From contig JBJTVH010000004.1 of assembly GCA_046081125.1 (NCBI GenBank), positions 62,001-126,000 of the forward strand: a stretch of DNA of 64,000 nucleotides. The letters run 5' to 3'. Below are positions 34,900 to 42,530 of this stretch, in pieces; within the stretch, counting starts at the first letter, position 1; each line of letters begins with the position of its first letter. The DNA comes from JBEIFW01 sp046081125 (GTDB taxonomy: Bacteria; Actinomycetota; Acidimicrobiia; Acidimicrobiales; Ilumatobacteraceae). Below the pieces are notes generated by a model. The model had not been told where the DNA came from, did no database searches, and saw nothing but the letters and a program-made list of their open reading frames with translations. Both the position numbers and the translations under genes were made by a program.

Positions 34900-35663
34900 C
34901 CGTGGTCCCGTCCCGTGGCCCCGTGCTGGAGGTCCGTGACCTCCGCAAGCAGTTCGTCCTGCACCACCTCGGCGGGCGTCACGTCACGGCGCTCGACGGG
35001 GTCGACCTCGACGTCGCCAAGGGCGAGCACGTCGCGCTCGTCGGCACCTCGGGCGCCGGAAAGAGCTCGATGTTGCGTTGCGTCTGGCGCAGCTATCTCC
35101 CCTCGTCGGGTTCGGTGGTGCTGCGCCGCACCGACGGCACCTCGGTCGACCTCGCGACCCTCGACGACACCACGTTGGCCGACGTGCGCGAGCACGAGAT
35201 CGGCTACGTGAGCCAGTTCCTCCGCCGTGAGGCCCGACGCACCGCGGTCGAAGTGGTGCGGGGATCGGCCCGCCGGCGCGGCGTCCTCGACCAGGCCGCC
35301 GCCGGGGACTTGGCGGTCGAGGCCCTCGGCCGGGTCGCCCTGCCGGCCGAGCTCTGGAACACCTACCCCGTGCTGCTCTCCGGCGGCGAGCAACAGCGGA
35401 TCAACCTCGCGGCGGGCACCGTGGCCCCGCCTCGGCTGCTGTTGCTCGACGAGCCCGTCGCCTCGCTCGACCCGGCCAACCGAGGCGCCGTGCTCGAGCT
35501 CATCGCGCGCCTGCGGGACTCGGGCGTCGCCGTGCTGAGCGTCTTCCACGACCTCGATGCCGTGCGCCAGCTCGCCGATCGGGTGGTGCGCCTCGAGCGC
35601 GGCCGCGTCGTCGCCGTCGGCCCCCCCGAGGTCGTCCTCACTGCGGCCGGGGTGGCCTCGTGA
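34896..35663 (+). CDS. phnL: C-P lyase ABC protein PhnL
   Basis: 255 residues; ATPase-like subunit needed with PhnGHI for the first step. LEVRDLRKQFVLHHLGG then Walker A GTSGAGKSS, the PhnL-type WRSYLPSSGSV, IGYVSQFLR, signature LLSGGEQQRINLAA, Walker B LLLLDEPVASLD and H-loop VFHD. The histidine-rich HH near the N-terminus and the VSQFLR variant separate it from PhnK. ATG overlaps the phnK stop. Confidence 0.9.
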   Translation: MTVVPSRGPVLEVRDLRKQFVLHHLGGRHVTALDGVDLDVAKGEHVALVGTSGAGKSSMLRCVWRSYLPSSGSVVLRRTDGTSVDLATLDDTTLADVREHEIGYVSQFLRREARRTAVEVVRGSARRRGVLDQAAAGDLAVEALGRVALPAELWNTYPVLLSGGEQQRINLAAGTVAPPRLLLLDEPVASLDPANRGAVLELIARLRDSGVAVLSVFHDLDAVRQLADRVVRLERGRVVAVGPPEVVLTAAGVAS

Positions 35664-36826
35664 CCCGGGCGCTCGTCATCAGGAACGTCCGCGCGGTGGG
35701 TCCACGGAGCATCGTTGACGACGCAACGATCGTGCTCGAGGACGGCATCGTCGCCGAGGTCTCAGAACGGTCCCGGCCGCACGGCGGCGCGATCGATGGG
35801 CGCGGTTCCTTTGCGTTGCCGGGACTCGTCGATTCCCATTCCGACGGGCTCGAGAAGGAGCTCCACCCGCGCACGAGCGTCACGCTCGACCCGCGGTTCG
35901 CGCTTCGCTCCTTCGAGCAGCGGGTCCGCTCGGCCGGCATCCTGACCGTGGCTCACGGGGTCGGATTCGAGGACAAGCCGGCGTACCAGCGCTCGGTCGA
36001 GCTTGCGCACCGGTTGTGCGACACCATCGACGAGCGCCGCGCCGAGCCACGTTCGCTCGTCGACCATCGGATCCTGTTCCGCACCGAGGCCCGCTCGGCC
36101 GACGGCCTCGACGCGCTGTTGCCCCACTTGGGCCGCGACCACGGAGTCGGGCCCCGTCCGTTGCTGTCGTTCGAGGACCACACCCCGGGCCAGGGCCAGT
36201 ACCGGGATGTCGCCGTGTACCGATCGGCGATCGCCGCGGACCGTCTCCCGCCCGGCACGACCATCGACGATCTCGTGGCCGAGAAGGTCGAGGCGGCCCG
36301 GGCGGGTCAGGGCCTGCGCGACCGGAACTGGGCACGGGTCTGCGCCCTGGCCGCAGCCGGTTCGGTCCGCCTGCTGGCCCACGACTGCGAGGACGCGAAC
36401 GAGATCGCGATCGCAGCCGACGGCGGCGCTGAGGTCGCCGAGTTCCCCCTGGGGATCGAGGCCGCCTCTGAGGCGAGGCGACGCGGCATGCACGTCGTGA
36501 TGGGTGCGCCCAACGTGCTGCGGGGCGGGTCGCACTCCGGCAACGTCGCTGCCGAGGCCCTGGTACGTGCCGGCTTGTGCACCGTGCTCGCGTCCGACTA
36601 CCTGCCGGCCTCGCTGCTGGCATCGGCCTTCGCGCTCGCCGAGCGCGGTGCATGCAGCTTGCCGGAGGCCGTGCAACTCGTCAGCGCCGGTCCGGCGGAC
36701 CTGCTCGGGCTCGCCGATCGCGGCCGGCTCGAACCCGGTGTCCGGGCCGAGATCGTCCTCGTCACGCTCGACGGTTCGCTTCCGACGGTCCGGGCGGTCG
36801 TCGGCCCTGAGGGACCTGTGCCGTGA
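35660..36826 (+). CDS. phnM: RPnTP hydrolase PhnM
   Basis: 388 residues of the amidohydrolase superfamily; removes pyrophosphate from ribosyl-triphosphate phosphonate. Metal-binding PGLVDSHSDGLEKE, then TVAHGVGFED, the characteristic LSFEDHTPGQGQYRD, LLAHDCEDANEI, VMGAPNVLRGGSHSGN and TVLASDYLP. These are PhnM-specific rather than general dihydroorotase signatures. GTG overlaps the phnL stop (GTGA). Confidence 0.94.
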   Translation: MTRALVIRNVRAVGPRSIVDDATIVLEDGIVAEVSERSRPHGGAIDGRGSFALPGLVDSHSDGLEKELHPRTSVTLDPRFALRSFEQRVRSAGILTVAHGVGFEDKPAYQRSVELAHRLCDTIDERRAEPRSLVDHRILFRTEARSADGLDALLPHLGRDHGVGPRPLLSFEDHTPGQGQYRDVAVYRSAIAADRLPPGTTIDDLVAEKVEAARAGQGLRDRNWARVCALAAAGSVRLLAHDCEDANEIAIAADGGAEVAEFPLGIEAASEARRRGMHVVMGAPNVLRGGSHSGNVAAEALVRAGLCTVLASDYLPASLLASAFALAERGACSLPEAVQLVSAGPADLLGLADRGRLEPGVRAEIVLVTLDGSLPTVRAVVGPEGPVP

Positions 36827-37407
36827 GCGGCTCGGGGCTGCCGCTCGTCGCCGGATCCGTCGACGACCTCGTGCACGCCCTGCTCGCCGGCCTCGAGCGA
36901 CCCGCCGGCCTCCAGCAACCCGACGCCGACGAGGTCGGACCGACCGAACACGGGCTCCAGACCGCCGCCCTGCTCGCCGCGGCGTACCCCGCCGACCACG
37001 AGCTCCAGATCGCCGGATTGCTCCACGACGTCGGGCATCTCGTGGAGCCCGACCGACCGGAGCGGCACGCCCAGGTCGGTGGCCGCTTCGTCGCGCTCGT
37101 GCTGGGTCCACGCGTGAGCGACCTCGTGCGACTGCACGTCACCGCGAAGCGCTACCTCGTGTCGGTCGACGTGACCTATCGGCTGCGGCTCAGCCCCGGT
37201 AGCGACGCCCTGCTGCAGGCCGAGGGCGGCCCGCTCGACCCGGCCGGGATCTCGGGCTTCGTCGCCGAGCCGCGCTGGCGCGACGCCGTCGTCCTACGAC
37301 GCGCCGACGAATCGGCCAAGGACCCGAGCGGTCACTGCGGATCCTTGGCCGATTGGATCGACACGCTCGAACAGCTCGCCCGGGTGGAGCGGCGCCGCTG
37401 GCGCTGA
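36823..37407 (+). CDS. PhnZ-like HD-domain protein, probable diiron oxygenase
   Basis: 194 residues. Related to the HD proteins found in phosphonate degradation operons, including PhnZ, a mixed-valence diiron oxygenase that cleaves the C-P bond of 1-hydroxy-2-aminoethylphosphonate. All six candidate metal ligands are visible: H43 (TEHGLQTA), H68-D69 (LLHDVGH), H82 (RHAQVGG), H105 (LHVTAKR) and D162 (ADESAK). GTG overlaps the phnM stop, so it is the eighth gene of the C-P lyase operon. No PhnY-like dioxygenase partner is in the window, so a different substrate, or another source of the hydroxylated substrate, must be considered. Confidence 0.8.
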   Translation: MSGSGLPLVAGSVDDLVHALLAGLERPAGLQQPDADEVGPTEHGLQTAALLAAAYPADHELQIAGLLHDVGHLVEPDRPERHAQVGGRFVALVLGPRVSDLVRLHVTAKRYLVSVDVTYRLRLSPGSDALLQAEGGPLDPAGISGFVAEPRWRDAVVLRRADESAKDPSGHCGSLADWIDTLEQLARVERRRWR

Positions 37408-37423
37408 GTGCGGCGCTCAGCGC
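37401..37423. terminator. Hairpin between convergent phn operons
   Basis: GCGCTGAG (37401-37408), loop of seven, CTCAGCGC (37416-37423): a perfect 8-bp stem that spans the stop codons of both the HD-domain gene and phnE. No clear T-tract; it may act in both directions. Confidence 0.45.
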
Positions 37424-39132
37424 AGTTGGGCCCGCACCCACCCCGACAGCTGCTCGATCGCGTACACGACGGCGAAGATCGTGATCACGATCGCCGACGC
37501 GGTCGCGAAGTTCAGCGTCCGCAGCGCATTGAACAACAGGAACCCGATGCCACCGCCGCCGACAATGCCGAGGATGGTGGCCGATCGGATGTTGACGTCG
37601 AGCAGGTACAGGAAGCTCCCCACGAAGCTCGGCATCGCCTGCGGCACGAGCGACGCCGCCGTCTCCTGCCCTCGCGTCGCCCCGGTCGCAACCACGGCCT
37701 CTCGGGGGCCGGGGTCGACCTCTTCGAGATTGTCGGCCATCAGCTTCGCCATCAGCCCGAGCGAGCCCAGCGCCAGTGCCATGGTCCCGCCGACGGGTCC
37801 GAGTCCGACGGCGGCGACGAAGATCACGGCCAGGATCAGCTCCGGGATACCTCGCTCGAACACCAGGAAGGTGCGCGCGGCGTACATCACCCATCGGGCC
37901 GGCGCCACGTTCCGAGCGGCGAGGAACCCGAACGGGACGGCGAGCAACGCACCGAGCACGGTTGCCACCACCCCGATCGCCACCGTCTCCAACATCCCCT
38001 CGATGATGTCGCTGCGAGCCGTGGTGAAGTCGGGCGGGACGAACTGGGTGAAGGTGCGCCACATGTCGGGCAGCGCTCCGGCGATGTCCACGGGGTTGGC
38101 ATCGGCGGCCCAGACCGACCAGGCCAGCACGGCAAGCGTGCCGACGAGATACGCCGTGCGCACGATCCGACGGCGCGTCCACGGTGGCCGCATCGCGGCA
38201 CGGTCGAAGGCCGTGACGTCGTCCCGCCCCCGGATGCGCTGACCCCGGCGAGCCAGGAGGAGGTCACCCATCGTCCGGCGCCGCTTCACCGCACCCAGCA
38301 CCGTCGACTCGTTGCCGATCAGCGACGCTCGCATGGCCGACGACACCAACTCGACGAGCAGGATGAGAGCGAAGATGACGATCACGATGCCGAGCCCTCG
38401 GTCGTAGGAGAGCGATCGCAGTGCATCCTGCAACTCGAAGCCGATGCCGCCTGCGCCGACGACACCGAGGATCGTCGAGGTGCGCAGGTTGATGTCGAGG
38501 CGGTAGAGCGACGTGCCGATGAACGACGGAAGGACCTGGGGAAACACCGCCGTCGCAAGGTCCTGCAGGCGTCCGCCGCCCGTGGCGGCCACGGCCTCTC
38601 GTGCACCCTCGTCCACCTGTTCGATTGCGTCGGCGAACAGCTTGCCGATCATGCCGATCGAGTGCAGACCGATCGCCAACACACCAGGCAGCACCCCGAT
38701 CCCCAGGCCACGCACGAAGATCACGGCCAGGATCACGTCCGGCACCGCCCGGGCCAACACGATCACGCCTCGGGCGGTGTAGTACGTCGCCCGGTTCAGG
38801 GTCGTGTTCCGCGCAGCGAGGACCGCTACCGGGATGGACAACACGATGGCGAGCGCCGTCCCGACCACCGCCATGGCGAGGGTGAGGAACGCGAGCTCGA
38901 TGATGTAGGGCAGGTCGACGAATCGGGGCGGCAGCATGCGCCCGAGCAGGTTGGCGACGTCTCCGGCCCCACCGAGCAACTCACCGAATCCGAACTCGAT
39001 CGTCCGCCAGCTCCAGACGAACGCAGCCGTGAGGACCACGACGACCCCGGTCATCACCACTCTCGCTCGGGTCCACGGGACCCGCAGGCGAGCGCTGGTC
39101 GATTGCGGCGCCGGCGGAGCGCTCACCGCCAT
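37417..39132 (-). CDS. phnE: Phosphonate ABC permease, two PhnE modules fused
   Basis: 571 residues made of two permease domains in tandem (about 1-280 and 310-571), each with roughly six membrane helices. Each has its own EAA-type loop facing the ATPase: EQVDEGAREAVAATGGGR in the first, EEVDPGPREAVVATGATR in the second. Each also has a late segment of the form D(I/V)N.R..TILGxVG.GGIGF. Most bacteria encode PhnE as one domain that dimerises or as two genes; here one chain supplies the whole pore. ATG 39132 overlaps the phnC stop region by 10 bp. Confidence 0.92.
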   Translation of the reverse strand: MAVSAPPAPQSTSARLRVPWTRARVVMTGVVVVLTAAFVWSWRTIEFGFGELLGGAGDVANLLGRMLPPRFVDLPYIIELAFLTLAMAVVGTALAIVLSIPVAVLAARNTTLNRATYYTARGVIVLARAVPDVILAVIFVRGLGIGVLPGVLAIGLHSIGMIGKLFADAIEQVDEGAREAVAATGGGRLQDLATAVFPQVLPSFIGTSLYRLDINLRTSTILGVVGAGGIGFELQDALRSLSYDRGLGIVIVIFALILLVELVSSAMRASLIGNESTVLGAVKRRRTMGDLLLARRGQRIRGRDDVTAFDRAAMRPPWTRRRIVRTAYLVGTLAVLAWSVWAADANPVDIAGALPDMWRTFTQFVPPDFTTARSDIIEGMLETVAIGVVATVLGALLAVPFGFLAARNVAPARWVMYAARTFLVFERGIPELILAVIFVAAVGLGPVGGTMALALGSLGLMAKLMADNLEEVDPGPREAVVATGATRGQETAASLVPQAMPSFVGSFLYLLDVNIRSATILGIVGGGGIGFLLFNALRTLNFATASAIVITIFAVVYAIEQLSGWVRAQLR

Positions 39133-39956
39133 GTGCCGACCTCGCTCGCCTCGACGACCCCGCTCGCCTCGACGACCCCGGTTTGCTCGGCGATCGGCAA
39201 CGCCGGGTCGACCCGCTGGTAGACCGCCATGGCTTCGGCCGGATCGAGGCCACGAGCGTCGCGGTCGAGCACGACGCGACCGTCACGCAGCCCCACGATC
39301 CGATGCGCCCAGCCGAGCGCGAGCTCGACTTGGTGCAACGAGCACAACACCGTGAGACGGTCCTCGATGCAGATCCGGAACAGCAGGTCCATCACCTGGG
39401 CCGACGATTCGGGATCGAGCGACGCCACCGGCTCGTCGGCGAGCAAGAGCCGGGGTTGTTGCATCAAGGCCCGCGCAATGCCGACCCGCTGCTGCTGTCC
39501 CCCCGAAAGGGTGTCGGACCGCTGGAAGGCCCGATCGCCGAGGCCGACCCGCTCGAGGTGGCCGAGGGCCTCGCGCCGCAGCGACTGCGGGTAGGAGAGC
39601 ACCCCGAATCGCGGGAACCGGAGTCGCCCGAGCGCGCCCGACAGGACGTTCTCGAGCACGGTCGAACGGCCGACGAGGTTGAACTGCTGGAAGACGAAAC
39701 CGACCTCACGGCGCAGGCTGCGCAGTTGCGGCCGCCTCGCCCGAACCACGTCGGTCCCGAGGACCTGCACCGACCCGGCCGTGGGTCGGTGCAGGCCGTT
39801 CAGGTGGCGCAGCAAGGTCGACTTCCCCGACCCCGACAACCCGAGGAGCACACACAGCTGCCCACTGGGTACATCCAGGGTCACATCATCGAGTGCAACC
39901 GTTGCGCCGAAGCGCTTGGTCAGCCCCTCGACACGCACCACCACGGGATCGCTCAC
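39123..39956 (-). CDS. phnC: Phosphonate ABC transporter ATPase PhnC
   Basis: 277 residues. Walker A GLSGSGKST, Q-loop FVFQQFNLVGRSTV, typical of PhnC, signature LSGGQQQRVGIA, Walker B LLLADEPVASLD and H-loop LCSLHQVELA. The C-terminus carries a duplicated GVVEAS from an exact 18-base direct repeat near 39145-39180. It energises PhnE and lies between phnD and phnE, overlapping the latter. Confidence 0.93.
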   Translation of the reverse strand: MSDPVVVRVEGLTKRFGATVALDDVTLDVPSGQLCVLLGLSGSGKSTLLRHLNGLHRPTAGSVQVLGTDVVRARRPQLRSLRREVGFVFQQFNLVGRSTVLENVLSGALGRLRFPRFGVLSYPQSLRREALGHLERVGLGDRAFQRSDTLSGGQQQRVGIARALMQQPRLLLADEPVASLDPESSAQVMDLLFRICIEDRLTVLCSLHQVELALGWAHRIVGLRDGRVVLDRDARGLDPAEAMAVYQRVDPALPIAEQTGVVEASGVVEASEVGTWR

Positions 39957-39966
39957 GTCCGCAAGC

Positions 39967-41025
39967 TCACTTCGACTTGCACTTGTCGGACTTGGTGATT
40001 TCGCACACCTTGCGGATGCCGTCGTAGGTCGACTCCTGGACCTTCACCCAGCCGTAGGCGTTGGAGTCGAGCTTGCACTCGCCGGTGCAATAGCCATCCT
40101 TGAGCAGCGCGTCCTTGTTGCCCTTCTCCAGCATCAGCCTCTGGAGCGTCGTGCGCAGCGACTCCGGCAGTGCCGTGCGCACGGCCATCGGAGAGGCCGA
40201 GATCAACTCCGACTTCCAGACGACCTTGATGTCACCAGGCTTGAGGTCGCCCTTCCCGGGCAGCGTCTTGTCGACCATGTCGTCGAAGGCGAAACCGGCC
40301 TCACAGGTGCCGTTCTTCACCGACAGCGCCGCAGCGTCGTGGCCCCCGGCGAACACCGGGGTGACTCCCGTCTTCGGGTCGATGCCGGCGGCGAGGAGCC
40401 CGGCCGACGGGTACAGGAAGCCCGAGGTCGATCCGGGATCGACGAAGCAGACCTTCTTGCCCTTGAAGTCGTCGATCTTGGCGATCGACGAGTCGCCCTT
40501 GGCGATGCCGTAGCTGTAGTAGCCCGGGGTTCCGCCAGCCTTGGAGATCTGGGCGACGGACGGTTCGATCTTGGCGCCGTTCACCTTTGCGATGTAGTAG
40601 GAGCACGGTCCGTACATGGCGATGTCGACCTTGTTGGCGATCTGCGCCTCGACGATGCCGGCGTAATCGGTCGCCTGTACGAACTCGACCTCGACACCGA
40701 GCTCCTTGCTCAGCATCTTCATGATCGGATCCCAGTTCGACTTGAGGTCGGTCGCGTTCTCGGCCGGCACGGCCCCGATGGTCAGCTTCTTGGGCCACCC
40801 GGTCTTGTCGACACCGGCGGCCTTGGCGGTCGTCGTCGGCGCAGCGGCAGCCGTAGTCGCAGCGGCGGTGGTCGCGGCGGCCGTCGTCGCAGCGGCGGTC
40901 GCCACCGTGGTCGCCTTGACGGTGGTGGCAGCCGAGCCGGCGGACGAATCGTCGCCGCATGCCGCGGCGACGAGCAACAGGGCGACAGCGGCGCCGGAAG
41001 CGGTGATACGGCACAGGGAGGTCAT
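39967..41025 (-). CDS. phnD: Phosphonate-binding lipoprotein PhnD
   Basis: 352 residues. Lipoprotein signal with lipobox VAAACGDD (Cys at about 26), then an Ala/Thr linker to about residue 75, then a type II binding-protein fold: LTIGAVPAENATDLKSNWDP, YAGIVEAQIANKVDIAMYGP, CFVDPGSTSGFLYPSAGLL and FAGGHDAAALSVKNGTCEAGFAFDD are PhnD/PtxB-family features. It captures phosphonate or phosphite outside the membrane and hands it to PhnE. ATG 41025 has AGGAGA eight bases upstream. PHO-type repeats lie at 41082-41114. Confidence 0.92.
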   Translation of the reverse strand: MTSLCRITASGAAVALLLVAAACGDDSSAGSAATTVKATTVATAAATTAAATTAAATTAAAAPTTTAKAAGVDKTGWPKKLTIGAVPAENATDLKSNWDPIMKMLSKELGVEVEFVQATDYAGIVEAQIANKVDIAMYGPCSYYIAKVNGAKIEPSVAQISKAGGTPGYYSYGIAKGDSSIAKIDDFKGKKVCFVDPGSTSGFLYPSAGLLAAGIDPKTGVTPVFAGGHDAAALSVKNGTCEAGFAFDDMVDKTLPGKGDLKPGDIKVVWKSELISASPMAVRTALPESLRTTLQRLMLEKGNKDALLKDGYCTGECKLDSNAYGWVKVQESTYDGIRKVCEITKSDKCKSK

Positions 41026-41081
41026 AGGTGGGGTCTCCTCAGCTCGGGTGGACGCCGCGCACCGTACGGAGCGTTCACGAA

Positions 41082-41114
41082 CGGCCACCGACGAAAAGAT
41101 GACTCCGAGGTGAC
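41082..41114 (-). promoter_or_regulatory. PHO-box-like triple repeat before phnD
   Basis: Read on the minus strand: GTCACCTCGGA, GTCATCTTTTC and GTCGGTGGCCG, three consecutive 11-bp units beginning GTC. A TACGGT (41061-41066) follows as a possible -10 box. Phased 11-bp GTTCACC-type repeats are the actinobacterial PHO-box form; RegX3 is the likely binder. Confidence 0.6.
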
Positions 41115-41816
41115 GGACCCAGCTGTTCGCCGAGGATCCAACCGGCCGTCGATCGGCATTCACCTTGGCGCCCGGACGAGACGGCACCCGAGGCTTCCCG
41201 GCGCTTCGTAATCGAGCGGCGTGCGAGCGCAAGGTAGGCCTCAGCGAGGGCGGTTCGCTGAGGGTCACAGCCGGATGCCCGTCACGGCGTCGAACAGGTG
41301 CGCAGCGTCGAGACGCAAGCCCAAGCCGATCGCGTCACCGACCACGGGATGATCGTCGGGGTGGAGCCGGGCTCGCACGGTGTCCGTCCCGATGGTCACG
41401 GACGCATAGATGTCGCTCCCGATCGGTTCGACGAGCGAGACGATCCCCACGAGGTCCGCTCGGTCGGCATCCGAACGGTTCACGTGTTCGGGCCGGAGCC
41501 CAAGGACGACGTCGGTACCTGCGTGGGCCCTACCCGCAAGCGGCATTCCGACCGGCAGCGACCAACAGCGCAACCGGCACCTGGTCATTGTTCACCCAGC
41601 GTGTAGCGACTCGACGGCTTCGCCATTAAGGGCCGGTGGAGGATGCGCGAATACTGAGTGACGCTGCAGGGAGGAGTACGTCGTGGCTGATCGCCCTGTC
41701 GCTGCGCGGCTCGAGCCGGCTGCGCGCCCTAGTGATCTGGGACGTGCTTGCGCCGGCCAAGCTTGCGTGGTCGTGGGAGACCGGCAGCGCCGGGACGCCA
41801 TCCAGGTGGACCGCCG
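41115..41816. other. Low-coding stretch between phnD and regX3
   Basis: About 700 bp in which neither strand has a complete recognisable gene. It holds the C-terminal remnant of an ABC ATPase (41265-41588) and a possible small ORF (41683-41820). No IS ends, tRNA or long inverted repeats were found. It looks like the scar of a lost transporter gene. Confidence 0.6.
41265..41588 (-). pseudogene. C-terminal remnant of a MalK/UgpC-type ABC ATPase
   Basis: About 85 of the 107 readable residues match the TOBE domain at the end of sugar-importer ATPases: VVLGLRPEHV, then SLVEPIGSDIYASVTIG, VRARLHPDDHPVVGDAIGLGL and LHLFDAVTG-like (AAHLFDAVTGIRL). The nucleotide-binding domain is missing: a TGA lies six bases before the first possible ATG and no Walker motif is found upstream. 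Near phn and pst genes, loss of a glycerol-3-phosphate importer (ugpC) is conceivable, but a sugar importer is as likely. Confidence 0.7.
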
Positions 41817-41820
41817 CTAG
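41683..41820 (+). CDS. Possible 45-residue small protein
   Basis: GTG 41683 is preceded at six bases by GAGGAG, a better Shine-Dalgarno than most genes here have. The frame runs to TAG at 41820. The product is hydrophilic, with two Cys (ACAGQACVVVG), and resembles nothing I know. It overlaps the regX3 3' end by four bases on the opposite strand. It may equally be chance in degraded DNA. Confidence 0.25.
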   Translation: MADRPVAARLEPAARPSDLGRACAGQACVVVGDRQRRDAIQVDRR

Positions 41821-42530
41821 GTTCGCGACGCCTCGTACTTGTACCCGAGGCCGCGGATGGTGGTGATCCGCACCGGGTTGGCCGGATCCGGTTCCACCTT
41901 TGCCCGCAGGCGCTTGATGTGGACGTCGAGGGTCTTCGTGTCCCCGACGTAGTCCGTGCCCCAGACGCGGTCGATCAGCACCTCGCGGGTCAGGACACGC
42001 CCGGCGTTCGCCAGCAGCAACTCGAGCAACTCGAATTCCTTCAGTGGCAACGGAACCACGTCGCCCCGCACGCTCACCTCGTGCCGTTCGACGTCCATGC
42101 GCACGTCCCCGACCTCGAGCACGCCGACCTCGGCAACTCGAGCGCCGTCGGACGTACGACGGCGCAACACGGCGCGCATCCGGGCGACGAGCTCCCGCAG
42201 GCGGTAGGGCTTGGTGACGTAGTCGTCCGCGCCGACTTCGAGCCCGACCACGGTGTCGATCTCGGCTCCCTTGGCCGTCACCATGATGATCGGGACCTGC
42301 GAACGTTTGCGGAGCTGCCGGCACACGTCGATGCCGGAGACCTTGGGCAGCATGACGTCGAGCAGGACGATGTCGGGCCGCACGATGTCGAACACGTCGA
42401 GCGCCTGCTGGCCGTCCCGGGCGACGTGCAACCGGAATCCCTCCCGGCGGAGCCCGATCGTAAGTGCGTCGATGAACGACTCCTCGTCCTCGACGAGGAG
42501 CACGCTGATCTCGGGCGTGGGCGGATTCAC
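41817..42530 (-). CDS. regX3: Phosphate response regulator RegX3 (PhoB/OmpR family)
   Basis: 237 residues. Receiver domain (about 8-122): acidic pair EDEE, phospho-acceptor in IVLLDVMLPKVSG, TAKG and the lysine in DDYVTKPYRLREL. Winged-helix DNA-binding domain (about 138-232): LPLKEFELLELLLANAGRVL, RVWGTDYVGDTKTLDVHIKRLR and the TIRGLGYKYE hairpin. It is the likely binder of the PHO-type repeats of this window. ATG overlaps the senX3 stop (ATGA); last gene of the pst operon. Confidence 0.93.
   Translation of the reverse strand: MNPPTPEISVLLVEDEESFIDALTIGLRREGFRLHVARDGQQALDVFDIVRPDIVLLDVMLPKVSGIDVCRQLRKRSQVPIIMVTAKGAEIDTVVGLEVGADDYVTKPYRLRELVARMRAVLRRRTSDGARVAEVGVLEVGDVRMDVERHEVSVRGDVVPLPLKEFELLELLLANAGRVLTREVLIDRVWGTDYVGDTKTLDVHIKRLRAKVEPDPANPVRITTIRGLGYKYEASRT

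Noticed and set aside
41589..41600. TGA before the MalK-like remnant as a second Sec codon
   Set aside because: No similarity continues upstream of it and no hairpin follows at SECIS distance; it is an ordinary stop in a decayed gene.
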